A stretch of 64,000 bases of DNA from an uncultured Aquimarina sp. GTDB lineage: Bacteria > Bacteroidota > Bacteroidia > Flavobacteriales > Flavobacteriaceae. The translations under genes were made by a program, and so were the position numbers. Below the pieces are notes generated by a model that did no database searches, was not told the DNA's origin, and was given only the letters and a program-made list of their open reading frames with translations. Positions 41,797-50,171 of this stretch are shown here, piece by piece. Position 1 is the stretch's first letter, and each line of letters opens with the position of its first letter. Where the stretch lies: the NCBI GenBank assembly GCA_947502885.1, contig CANNBP010000016.1, positions 1 to 64,000 of the forward strand, in the 5' to 3' direction.

Positions 41797-42678
41797 TCAG
41801 TTATTAATCGCTTTTGTAAAACCTGAATCCACTAGGAATTCAGGTTTTTCCTTCGATAACATATGTTGGGGTAATGTTTGGAAGTCAGATACTGAAGCTG
41901 ATCGGGTAGATCTTCTTTTAAAACCAAGTCGATATGAAAATCTAAACATTAATACCGAAAAATGGTTGAAAGATCTGCGAACTCTACCGTTTCTTGGGTC
42001 GATAACATTAATTTCGCGATATTTGTTACCAATGTTAAATTCTGTTTGTCTCATGTAACTTACACTAGCACTAGCCCTTTTAAACGGTCTAAAGCGGACT
42101 CCTAATGTAAATCTATAGGCATGCAGCCCATCAGGGGATTGTTTTACTACTTTTTCTCCTTCCTCATCTCTATATTGTAGTGGTTTTCCGGATAAGTAAT
42201 AATGGATTTCATTGTTTATAAAAGGAGTAGTTTTCCATGGTAATCCCCAACTCCCTCTATGAATACGAAGCCCATATCGTAGACGATATTCAAACTTGCT
42301 TCTTTCGGGAAAATGCCATTCTCCTCTAAGGTTATTGTTAAAACGAAACTTTCCCAATTTCATGTTTAAGCCAAAACGAGCAGTGATTCGATTTCTAGCT
42401 TCCTGATCGGGATCTAAAGGATCGGATGATCTGAGATATCCAGTACCAAACCTTATTTTACGATTCAATCTAAAAGTAAGATTCACGCTGTTTTGCATAG
42501 AAGATAACTCTCCCAGTTCGGGACTAAACAGTAACAGTTGACCTGCTGAGATTCTCCATTCTTTGGTCATCCGTGTTTGAGCACTGTAACCAGTCCATAA
42601 TTTTAGATTTTCTTGAGAAGTCCCAATTAGAAAAATAAAGAATGCAATACTTATTGTTATAATCTTTTTTTTAGCCAC
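41797..42678 (-). CDS. DUF2490 outer-membrane beta-barrel protein
   Basis: A 293-residue protein with a signal peptide (IITISIAFFIFLIGTSQ, cleaved near residue 22). The remainder is alternating amphipathic strands (LWTGYSAQTRMTKEWRISAGQLLLF, FGTGYLRSSDPLDPDQEARNRITARFG, SVSYMRQTEFNIG) characteristic of DUF2490 barrels. It is the first gene of a four-gene operon with the P-loop enzyme, the small membrane protein and the HTTM-DCC fusion. A sigma-factor-type promoter lies 31 bases upstream of its start. Its likely role is a pore or anchor in the outer membrane. Confidence 0.8.
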   Translation of the reverse strand: MAKKKIITISIAFFIFLIGTSQENLKLWTGYSAQTRMTKEWRISAGQLLLFSPELGELSSMQNSVNLTFRLNRKIRFGTGYLRSSDPLDPDQEARNRITARFGLNMKLGKFRFNNNLRGEWHFPERSKFEYRLRYGLRIHRGSWGLPWKTTPFINNEIHYYLSGKPLQYRDEEGEKVVKQSPDGLHAYRFTLGVRFRPFKRASASVSYMRQTEFNIGNKYREINVIDPRNGRVRRSFNHFSVLMFRFSYRLGFKRRSTRSASVSDFQTLPQHMLSKEKPEFLVDSGFTKAINN

Positions 42679-42708
42679 AACACTATTTATATTTATTAAT
42701 ACTTATTT

Positions 42709-42746
42709 CTCTTATAAGAGATAAAAATCAATAGTGTGACTAACTT
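42709..42746 (-). promoter_or_regulatory. Probable ECF-sigma promoter, DUF2490 operon
   Basis: On the minus strand this 38-base block has AAGTTAGTCAC and, 18 bases on, CTTATAAGAG. It matches the block in front of the sigma-factor gene (49262-49299) at 27 of 38 positions with no gap. Two conserved boxes at fixed spacing are the form of a -35/-10 pair, and the start codon lies about 31 bases downstream. Confidence 0.65.
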
Positions 42747-42799
42747 TTTTGAAAAAAACTAAAAAAGATGTTTGTTAAAAAAGGCACATAGGCGTGGGG

Positions 42800-45640
42800 T
42801 TAGTTATTTTTACTGGGTTTAGAACCATTAACTATGTAAATAATAACCAATAATAATCCAATAATTATAATCCAAATTAACGTGTTTGTAGAACCTGAAG
42901 AAGTGTCAACCTCTCCCAGAAGAATAAAATTGCTCCAATAGTAAGGATGTTTTTTATTAGGTTCTGCTCTGGAAAGATATTCTAGTTTGGAGTCATGTAA
43001 TGCTTTATCAACCGATAGTCCTGAATGTATATTTTCTAAAAACGAGGTAGTAATAGTCATAGAACTAGCTTCTGAAGCATTCCATAAACTAGACATTATG
43101 TTATGCGCTCCTCCTAAAAGAAAAGATTTACTCATTCCTTGTACTCCTTCACCATTATAAATCTTACCACTTGCCGAATGACAAGTGCTTAGCAGTACCA
43201 AATCCGCTTGTAATCTATTTTCATATAGGTTCTGTGGAGAAAGTATAAATTCTTCCTTATGATCATCAAAAATAATACATGATCTGTCAGGATCATCAAT
43301 ATCCACCAGACCATGAAGAGATAAATGAATGATATCTGCATCAGGAGCATATTGTAAAAAATTTTGTAATGACGCCTTTTTTTCTGTAAATATTTTACCA
43401 TCAAAAATAGCAGCTCCTCTATTTATTTCTTCCTGAGATAAGGCTAGTTGCATAAGATTTTCGTTACCAAAAAATCGCTTTCGTTCTTTTAATTTTTGGT
43501 TTAAGTTTGTGCTATACCTAGAACCAAAACCAATATAGTTTTGTAATTGTTTTTGATGATGGTCACGAAACAGCAATGAAATAGAATACGTATAGAATAC
43601 GGTATAATCTTCGATTAGATATTTTGAAACATTATTTTTATTAATAGTTGTTAGTGCTTCAAATGATAGTTTATGTATTTTTCCATCTGGAATAATACAT
43701 ATACGCTTAATATCCTCACCAATTGTACTTAATCCTTGTTGTAGAAATTTATCAAAAATTGTTTTGGATTGAGTTTTTGATACTTCCTTATTTGGATTAT
43801 GACATTGTGTTATAAAATCGTCTAATATTTTTTTTATTTCATCAGTATAAGGAATGGAGATTGGAAAAAATGATTCGTGAGTCAACCAAAAACTGTATAT
43901 AGTATTTTCAGCAATAAAATATTCCACTACTACCATATCTTTAGGAAGATCTTTCTGTATTTTTTTTAATTTAGGGGGGCGAATGAAGGTATATTTTTCC
44001 TTAAAATATTTTGGTTCTTTTTTTTCAATCTCTATTAGGTAATTATCCAATTCATATTGAGCCTTTATATAGACTTGTAATAATGAATCTTGATTTTTAT
44101 TAGATTCTAATAGTTGTGATTGTTGTGTGTTCATTTCTTTTCGCAAAGCTTTTTCTCGCTTTAATACTTCATCAGAAACATTTGATTGAAAAGCATTAAC
44201 CTGATTTAGTTCATACTGAAGTACAATAGCTTTGGTCTTAGAAGAAAAATAATAAGCTTCTTCTAGATAAAACCGATCACCTGTAATATGATGTAATTGT
44301 AATGCATCTTCTACAGCTTTACCATAATGCTCAAACTTAAGATTCAAAAAATCTAATTTAGATTTTTTGAATTGAAAAGAAACCAAACTTCGATTGATTA
44401 CAGAATCTATTTTATGTTGAGTTTTTAAAGCTTTTTTTAAGTGCGAAATATTGTTCGATTCCTGATATTCGGTCTCGAATATTTTTACTTTTAATTCTAT
44501 TAATCTAATCAAATGCCTATCATCTAGAATCTTTGATTTTCTGATTATAGGCAAGTTGTTTTGATCAAACTCTTCATTTGGAAGAAGAAACTCAAAGGCT
44601 TTGTTCAATGATGTATTTGCCTTGTTTAAGCTTCCTTTTCGGATCAATACATCACATAAGTTTTCATAGGCTCTAGCTATAGCATCCTTATATTCTTGAC
44701 TACCTTTCAGTTTTTTACGTATTTCAAGTACTTCGTTCATATGTTTTTCTGCCAACTCGAAATTTTCCAGATCTGCACTAATTATGGCTAGTAATTCGAT
44801 GGCAATAGAGTAATAAAAAGAGTTTTCATTTCTATCTAATATCTTTAATGCACTTTGAGCCATTTGCTCGGCAATCAAGTATTCTTTAAGTCCTAAATGG
44901 GTTGTGCCTGCATTTAGGTATATCAATGCCAAATCAATTTTAGGAATTTGGCTGTGAAATTGATTGTAAATCAATAGAGCTTGCTTGATGAATTTTTTAG
45001 CTTTTTCATAATCTTTAAATTCCATATTCATAGTAATCAGGTTATTGATTACTTCGAATTGATTTATTGTTTTTTCATCTTCTTCATATAGATTTAACGC
45101 ATTTAAAAGGTATAATTCTGCTCTAAAAATATCATTTAATTCTTTGTAAAATTTCCCTATCCCATGGTACTTTTTAGCTAATTCGTACTTAGGGTATTTT
45201 ACATCAGCTTCAAATACATTTAGAGCCTTATCCAGAAAGTTTTTTGCGTTTTCTAGTTCACCCAAATATTGATATGAAACACCAATGTTATAAATAGTTT
45301 TCGCTCTTTCTGATTGTGGGACGCCCTCACAATTTCCCCAAACTTTAAGAGCTTTATCTTTATAATAAGTAATAGCTTCTGACTCCTCGTTAAGAAGATA
45401 ATGAGAAACTCCTATTTTATGAAAAATTTTTCCTTTTTGATAACAGCCTAACTCGTTAAACTCTTGTTGCTGGGTTATATGATCAATTAATTTTATATTG
45501 TTTTCATAAGTACCCTGCCTAATGTTTTGATTAATTTCTTGATAATATCGATCAAAAAAAGAAGAGTCTTTTTGTATTGCAGCTTTTGATACGTATACAA
45601 AAAACAGGAAACATATGGTAATAAACGATTGATTTTTAAT
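42800..45640 (-). CDS. TPR-CHAT protease, start codon probably ATT or lost
   Basis: A TPR and CHAT-domain protein of about 946 residues. From the N-terminus: signal-peptide-like KNQSFITICFLFFVYVSKAA, then tetratricopeptide repeats to about residue 470, a coiled coil, and a CHAT caspase-like domain with His776 (IIHLSLHG) and Cys819 (LVLLSTCHSASG). A final membrane segment (TLIWIIIIGLLLVIIYIV) anchors the C-terminus. The first usual start codon is a TTG at 45265, in the middle of a repeat, but the frame continues 125 codons upstream with clear TPR and signal-peptide sequence. No ATG, GTG or TTG lies there; an ATT at 45638-45640 sits exactly where a start is expected. Coordinates follow that reading. 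Beside it are a GG peptide and a subtilase. Confidence 0.8.
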   Translation of the reverse strand: MKNQSFITICFLFFVYVSKAAIQKDSSFFDRYYQEINQNIRQGTYENNIKLIDHITQQQEFNELGCYQKGKIFHKIGVSHYLLNEESEAITYYKDKALKVWGNCEGVPQSERAKTIYNIGVSYQYLGELENAKNFLDKALNVFEADVKYPKYELAKKYHGIGKFYKELNDIFRAELYLLNALNLYEEDEKTINQFEVINNLITMNMEFKDYEKAKKFIKQALLIYNQFHSQIPKIDLALIYLNAGTTHLGLKEYLIAEQMAQSALKILDRNENSFYYSIAIELLAIISADLENFELAEKHMNEVLEIRKKLKGSQEYKDAIARAYENLCDVLIRKGSLNKANTSLNKAFEFLLPNEEFDQNNLPIIRKSKILDDRHLIRLIELKVKIFETEYQESNNISHLKKALKTQHKIDSVINRSLVSFQFKKSKLDFLNLKFEHYGKAVEDALQLHHITGDRFYLEEAYYFSSKTKAIVLQYELNQVNAFQSNVSDEVLKREKALRKEMNTQQSQLLESNKNQDSLLQVYIKAQYELDNYLIEIEKKEPKYFKEKYTFIRPPKLKKIQKDLPKDMVVVEYFIAENTIYSFWLTHESFFPISIPYTDEIKKILDDFITQCHNPNKEVSKTQSKTIFDKFLQQGLSTIGEDIKRICIIPDGKIHKLSFEALTTINKNNVSKYLIEDYTVFYTYSISLLFRDHHQKQLQNYIGFGSRYSTNLNQKLKERKRFFGNENLMQLALSQEEINRGAAIFDGKIFTEKKASLQNFLQYAPDADIIHLSLHGLVDIDDPDRSCIIFDDHKEEFILSPQNLYENRLQADLVLLSTCHSASGKIYNGEGVQGMSKSFLLGGAHNIMSSLWNASEASSMTITTSFLENIHSGLSVDKALHDSKLEYLSRAEPNKKHPYYWSNFILLGEVDTSSGSTNTLIWIIIIGLLLVIIYIVNGSKPSKNN

Positions 45641-46008
45641 AACGATGATTGTTTTAACAAGAGTTAGCGTATAGATGTTTTTGTGATCAACATCTAAGAT
45701 ACTAAATTGTTGAAAAAATACGGTTATTCGTAAATATAATCTGGGAACTAAAACGAAAGAGTTAAACTTTTGTTAGGGATATTGATTTGGGATTGTAATT
45801 CTCTACCTTCATAAAAATTGTTTTGAATGTCCATTACAACTGATAATTCATACATCATCTCGAACTTGTTTCAGGGTCTCAACTCAAAAAACACTTAAAA
45901 TCATATAATTATGAGATACCGAAATGAGTTCTGGCATGACGTCAAGAAAGAATTATTACTAATTACAGATATTCAGAAAATTATGTATTAATCTTTTAAT
46001 TCTTTTTT
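45641..46008. other. Intergenic: protease promoter and dispersed inverted repeat
   Basis: It holds a candidate promoter for the CHAT gene: minus-strand AAAGTTTAACTCTTTCG at 45754-45770, resembling but not equal to the sigma box, with TTATATTT about 15 bases on. An imperfect inverted repeat at 45852-45941 (TCTCGAACTTGTTTCAGG and a TGAGTTCTGGCATGA arm) is of the kind scattered between flavobacterial genes. Confidence 0.5.
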
Positions 46009-46140
46009 ATGAAAAACAAGAAAAAACAAAATTTTGAAAAATTCGAGAAAAAGCCAGTTAAGTTAGAAAGACTACAACTTAGAAAAATTTATGGCGGTGC
46101 GCAAGTAACATCTGCACAAGGAAAAACTTATGTGGAATAA
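46009..46140 (+). CDS. Double-glycine peptide precursor
   Basis: A 43-codon gene ending in TAA. The product has a very basic N-terminus (MKNKKKQNFEKFEKK), then KLERLQLRKIYGG, which is the leader motif of Bacteroidota double-glycine natural-product precursors, and a 13-residue tail AQVTSAQGKTYVE. Cleavage after GG would release that tail. It has no Cys but does have Ser and Thr. It lies on the opposite strand between the CHAT protease and the T9SS subtilase. An ABC exporter and a P-loop enzyme lie nearby. Size and motif support a real gene; its fate is inference. Confidence 0.65.
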   Translation: MKNKKKQNFEKFEKKPVKLERLQLRKIYGGAQVTSAQGKTYVE

Positions 46141-46187
46141 GTTCTGATTCTAGCTTTATTATTTGAGGTTGTCTAAAAAGTAAAAAC

Positions 46188-46272
46188 TTGTAATCCTGTT
46201 ACATTGAGCGGAGTCGAAATATACTGAATTTCAACATGTTTTGTTCTCGATTCCGCTCGAAATGACAGCAGA
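46188..46272. repeat. Dispersed intergenic inverted repeat
   Basis: ATTGAGCGGAGTCGA and CTCGATTCCGCTCGAAATGA form an imperfect hairpin over about 80 bases. Words of this kind are abundant between genes in Flavobacteriia. It could act as a terminator between the convergent GG-peptide and subtilase genes. Confidence 0.55.
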
Positions 46273-46315
46273 AATTACTTTTAAGACAGTCTCATCCTTA
46301 TATTCTGATTATTGA

Positions 46316-47929
46316 CTATTTTTTGATTACTACCTTAGTTTTGATGATACCTGTTTTTGTTGAGATTTTTACTATATATGTTCCGGGTTTTAACTGACTA
46401 GTTTCTGCTAAGGTTACCGTTTTTTTATCTTTTAATTGAACATTTTTTTGTACCACTAATTGCCCCTGTTGCGTATAAATTGACACATTAATTTCTTCTC
46501 TTTCTTTAATGTTCGTTTTCAAATTTATACTCTCTTTGAACGGATTTGGAAAAATATTGTATTGATTTTTAGCAGTGTTAATTGTGGTTGTTTTATTTAG
46601 ATTTGTGGTATTGCACCCATTTCCAAGTTGATTAAATGCCGCTGCAAAGTTGATAGTGCCGTTCGCCATTACCTTTTCAAAAAGATCTGAAGATGTAGTC
46701 GAAGTATTAATTAAACTACATTTAATGCTTCTATAATCGAAGGTGTTTTGTTGTGTTGCCAATATCGCCGCCATAGCAGTAACATTTGCAGTAGCAAAAG
46801 AGGTTCCTGATCGATATTCAATGTTACCGGCTAGGCTTGGGCCGGGAATATCATCACCTAATAAGGCTACATCGACCGAAAATTGTCCGTAACTACTAAA
46901 AGGACTTAGTTGACTTAAACAATTTACAGAAGCTACAGAAAGGATGTTTTCGTTTGGGTATGAGGCCGGAAAAGAGATAATCGCATTAGTATCATTATTT
47001 CTATTTGTATTACCCGCAGCGGCTATTACCATTGCGCCCATTTGCTCGGCATAGTCTATAGCTAGTTTTAGGGGTCTTCCGATTGGATTTGTATTTCTGT
47101 TTTGATAACTAAAACTAAGATTAAGAATATGAGCACCTTCATTTACGGCGTCTAGTATTGCAGGAATAAGATGGGATACAAATCCTTGACCTAAGGCATC
47201 ATGCGTCTTTCTGATATCAAAAGAAATTAAAGAAGGAGTGCCAGTCTGACTAAGCAAATGATGGATAACTCCAGCAACATGGGTACCATGGCCATTAAGA
47301 TCATCGGGAGTCTCATCATTATCAACATAATCATATCCTGTGTATTGTGGGATGGTAAATGAATAACCAGGAAAACTTCCGGGAGTTTGGGTGATACCAG
47401 TATCAAAGATTGATATTTTTACAGGATTGTTACCAATATTGGATTGTGGGACAATATCCTCGAAACAAAATCCAGTGGTACCCGTTGGTTGATTCGGGAC
47501 GATATGACCAACATTAAAATCTACTCCATCCACATCTGTCTTCTTTTCAGCACTTGTAACTTGTGCATTAATATTAGTAATGGATTGGCCCATAGCATCG
47601 ATGTAAGGAAATACACGTGTGTTCCATAATCGTAAATTGATTTCAGGTCGATACCAGATTTCTTCAGAATTTAGTTCATTTAATAACTGATCTACTTCTT
47701 TTTCAGAGATTTGAGGGTTTAATTTTACAAAATACAGGGATGGATGCTTGATAATACAATCATCATCATCATCATCATCATCATCGTCATCATCATCGTC
47801 ATCATCGTCATTTTCTTCTCTAAGCTCGGTAGTAGTTTTGTGATTATTATCGGTATTGTTTTGTTGACCAAAAATTGGAAGTACTAATAACAAAATAATG
47901 AGTAAAAAAATGTTTTTTAGAGTTTTCAT
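46316..47929 (-). CDS. Subtilisin-like (S8) protease with poly-Asp tract and T9SS domain
   Basis: A 537-residue secreted serine protease. A signal peptide (to about residue 21, FGQ) is followed by 17 consecutive Asp residues (about 41-57), a propeptide-like part (SLYFVKLNPQISEKEVDQLL), and the S8 domain with Asp in ISIFDTGI, His in NGHGTHVAGV and Ser in GTSFATANV. The last 80 residues (NIFPNPFKESINL to the IKTKVVIKK end) are a type A T9SS sorting domain. It is the third gene of the sigma/anti-sigma operon. The acid run may bind calcium or a basic partner, such as the basic peptide encoded next to it, but this is a guess. Confidence 0.85.
   Translation of the reverse strand: MKTLKNIFLLIILLLVLPIFGQQNNTDNNHKTTTELREENDDDDDDDDDDDDDDDDDCIIKHPSLYFVKLNPQISEKEVDQLLNELNSEEIWYRPEINLRLWNTRVFPYIDAMGQSITNINAQVTSAEKKTDVDGVDFNVGHIVPNQPTGTTGFCFEDIVPQSNIGNNPVKISIFDTGITQTPGSFPGYSFTIPQYTGYDYVDNDETPDDLNGHGTHVAGVIHHLLSQTGTPSLISFDIRKTHDALGQGFVSHLIPAILDAVNEGAHILNLSFSYQNRNTNPIGRPLKLAIDYAEQMGAMVIAAAGNTNRNNDTNAIISFPASYPNENILSVASVNCLSQLSPFSSYGQFSVDVALLGDDIPGPSLAGNIEYRSGTSFATANVTAMAAILATQQNTFDYRSIKCSLINTSTTSSDLFEKVMANGTINFAAAFNQLGNGCNTTNLNKTTTINTAKNQYNIFPNPFKESINLKTNIKEREEINVSIYTQQGQLVVQKNVQLKDKKTVTLAETSQLKPGTYIVKISTKTGIIKTKVVIKK
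47759..47812 (-). repeat. GAT/GAC trinucleotide tract encoding poly-Asp
   Basis: Seventeen Asp codons, mostly GAT with interspersed GAC. Slippage here would change the length of the acidic run without breaking the frame. Confidence 0.75.
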
Positions 47930-47949
47930 ATTTATGTGAGGTTACTTAT

Positions 47950-48624
47950 TTAATCTGTATTTATTTTTTTTAATAATTGTTGAGCTTTTTTGTAATTCCA
48001 TTCAGTATTGGTTATCTGCCTTAAAAGAGTATTAGATTTACCTGGTTGCTTATTAAGTAGATAAGCAATGGCTTGATACCAAGTCAATTCTTGTAAATAT
48101 TTATCACCAGTAGTTCTGTTTTCTTCAAATTTGAGAATTGCTTTGGTATATTGATTACTTAATAATAATGCTAACCCATGATAATAAGAGTCTTCTTCGG
48201 TTGGGTTTGTCAGGTTATTAAAATATATGGTAGATTTTATATAATCCTTGCTATTAAACATATGAATAGCTAATATTCTATTTTGATTTTCATCAGAAAT
48301 ACCTTTTGTTGCACCCGGATGTATTATTTCTTGTTCATTAAGTAACTGCTGGGCTAATACATAAGGATCTGATGACGTAGTATTGAATAATTGCAACGTT
48401 ATGAATAATGCAATACTGGCTGCTGCAGCTATAAATATTTTTAGATATTTTTTATTTTTAAAACCATTTGTACTTCTTTTAATGCCGAATTCATTTTCAA
48501 GCTTTTCTTTCCATTTGGTTTTTAATTCACCGTCAAATTGTTTTTTTAACACCTCTTCAAGAATTTGATCTTCTTCTTGTTTTGAGATATTGGGGTCCGA
48601 AAGTCTATTTAATTTCTCTTTCAT
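47950..48624 (-). CDS. Membrane protein, probable anti-sigma partner with TPR-like domain
   Basis: A 224-residue single-pass membrane protein. The cytosolic part (residues 1-60, MKEKLNRLSDPNISKQEEDQIL) is followed by a membrane segment IFIAAAASIALFITLQLF (about 64-82) and a periplasmic helical-repeat domain (residues 95-224, TPR-like: YHGLALLLSNQYTKAILKFEE). Its ATG overlaps the sigma gene stop by four bases (ATGA). Position, topology and coupling are those of an anti-sigma factor, though no zinc-binding HxxxCxxC motif is present. The periplasmic repeats could sense cleavage by the subtilase encoded next. Confidence 0.7.
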   Translation of the reverse strand: MKEKLNRLSDPNISKQEEDQILEEVLKKQFDGELKTKWKEKLENEFGIKRSTNGFKNKKYLKIFIAAAASIALFITLQLFNTTSSDPYVLAQQLLNEQEIIHPGATKGISDENQNRILAIHMFNSKDYIKSTIYFNNLTNPTEEDSYYHGLALLLSNQYTKAILKFEENRTTGDKYLQELTWYQAIAYLLNKQPGKSNTLLRQITNTEWNYKKAQQLLKKINTD

Positions 48625-49181
48625 AATTTCACCATTGTTTTTAGACCAAATTGATCTTTTAATTGTTTAATACATCGCTCTTTCTGTTTTCTTATAGTTG
48701 CTGGGGTTTTTTGCTGTTCTTTAGCAATTTCGGCCAGTTTCATTTTTCCATAATAGTGGCAGGTGAGCAATTGTTTACAGGATTCTCCTAGGGTTTGCCA
48801 GGCTTTTTTAAGCCGATCAACCTCATCAGTATCTGTAACCTCTGTATCTTCTTCGTTTAAAATTATTATGCCTTCTAGATCTGTAGCACCTTTTTGTTTA
48901 TTTCTCAATAACATTTGTGATGCCATTTTAGTAAAAAGAAAACGAAGGTTTCCATACTGTAATTTTCCATCTATAAATCGAGTTCTAAACTCGATCAATG
49001 TATCCATCGTAGCATCATATGCATCTTCGTGAGATGATCTGTATTCTCTACGTAAGTATTTTAGTGTTTCACCAAATTGTTTAAGAAATACCTGTTCAAA
49101 GAAATAGGTGTCATTTCTTTTTAAATCAGCTACTAGTTTCTCAAATGATGCTTCACTTAAACCAAAATTTTTGTTTTTCAT
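48621..49181 (-). CDS. ECF-like RNA polymerase sigma factor
   Basis: A 186-residue sigma-70-family factor. Region 2 lies around residues 20-95 (YFFEQVFLKQFGETLKYLRREYRSSHEDAYDATMDTLIEFRTRF, then GNLRFLFTKMASQMLLRNKQ), and region 4 is a helix-turn-helix at 130-180 (LGESCKQLLTCHYYGKMKLAEIAKEQQKTPATIRKQKERCIKQL). It heads the operon sigma, membrane partner, subtilase. A putative promoter 81 bases upstream matches the one in front of the DUF2490 operon, implying that it controls itself and that operon. Sequence is divergent from house-keeping factors. Confidence 0.85.
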   Translation of the reverse strand: MKNKNFGLSEASFEKLVADLKRNDTYFFEQVFLKQFGETLKYLRREYRSSHEDAYDATMDTLIEFRTRFIDGKLQYGNLRFLFTKMASQMLLRNKQKGATDLEGIIILNEEDTEVTDTDEVDRLKKAWQTLGESCKQLLTCHYYGKMKLAEIAKEQQKTPATIRKQKERCIKQLKDQFGLKTMVKL

Positions 49182-49261
49182 TCTCGAAAGTTTAATCTAA
49201 ATAGATTGTAAATAATATGACTAAAATTATTAAGAAAAACAGTTTAATTATTGTTTAGTCA

Positions 49262-49299
49262 CTTGTATAAGTCAAATAATTCGAAAGCGTGACAAACTT
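49262..49299 (-). promoter_or_regulatory. Probable autoregulated ECF-sigma promoter
   Basis: On the minus strand the block carries AAGTTTGTCAC and, after 18 bases, CTTATACAAG. It shares 27/38 ungapped bases with 42709-42746, including GTCAC and CTTATA. It lies 81 bases before the sigma-factor start. Confidence 0.65.
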
Positions 49300-49876
49300 T
49301 ATTTAGTTAAAAAATGTTAAAATCTTAATTTATGATATTTTAGAAAGCTTAACAACCTTGTTTTGTTTGAATTATTAACAGCTGAATTTTAAAATACCCT
49401 ACCATTTTTTTAAAAATATCGAAAGATTTTCCTCATTGTCGGTTTATTGAACTTTAACATGAGTTTGTGTATTCACTCGATCTTTTTTCATGTTAGCTTT
49501 TTGGAAAACTTAGTATTGTAAATAATTTAGTTAAAGTTACGTACAGCAAATACATACCTGTTTGTTTGAATTTGTAACTGTTTGTATTGATTTGCAAACT
49601 TGAATCCCAGTAAAATCTATATAAATAACAGGATAAAAAAGCAGTTTTTTTATTTCATAGCCCGAAGGTCTCAGGTTTGAGTATAGCCTTCATTTTTAGA
49701 AGAGGTTACATTTCAAGTATGTGAAGTTCAACAATAATTGCTTACTAGAAAGTGCAAAAATCCATGACTTTATATAATTACTAATACAGAACTCATTTAA
49801 AGTTTTTTAGAACATAAAAAAGGTTGAAATAGAATAAAGTTTTAGTATAAATGAAAGTAAATATAGAGTGTAACCA

Positions 49877-49975
49877 CTATGAAGCTACTAATAATGTTGA
49901 ATAGGCTTTTATAAATGCTCCCAATTCAAATAAATAATCAATAGAGTGGTTAGATATTTTAATCTCTCTTGCTAT
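49877..49975 (-). repeat. Dispersed repeat, copy C (gene 3'-end remnant)
   Basis: The third copy of the repeat at 9964 and 21627. On the minus strand it reads AREIKISNHSIDYLFELGAF then IKAYSTLLVAS and a TAG stop. It is more diverged, and CCCGCTAC has become CTTGCTAT; no terminator hairpin follows. Confidence 0.5.
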
Positions 49976-50171
49976 CTTGTAATTTATTCAAAATGAATGG
50001 GTTGATTTGTTTGTAGCCATTTTTTTTTCTTGAAAACTATCAATTATTTCACTTAGAGTACTGTTTGGAGTACTAAATTTTTCATTTTGTATATAAAAAT
50101 CCTCTATTTCTGATTATGAAAATCATATTAGTTTTATGTAAATTTGAATTGTAAACCAATTAATCAAAATT

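Larger units (their letters stand above)
49182..50171. other. Intergenic region, about 1 kb
   Basis: It contains the sigma promoter (49262-49299) and dispersed repeat copy C (49877-49975). The rest is AT-rich without a supported gene. CCCGAAGGTCTCAGGTTTGA near 49662 faintly resembles a tRNA T-arm, but no tRNA can be folded around it. Confidence 0.5.

Noticed and set aside
47759..47812. Phase-variable switch in the subtilase
   Set aside because: The repeat unit is three bases, so slippage keeps the frame; only tract length can vary.
49655..49700. tRNA-like T-arm
   Set aside because: The surrounding bases do not provide the acceptor, D or anticodon stems.
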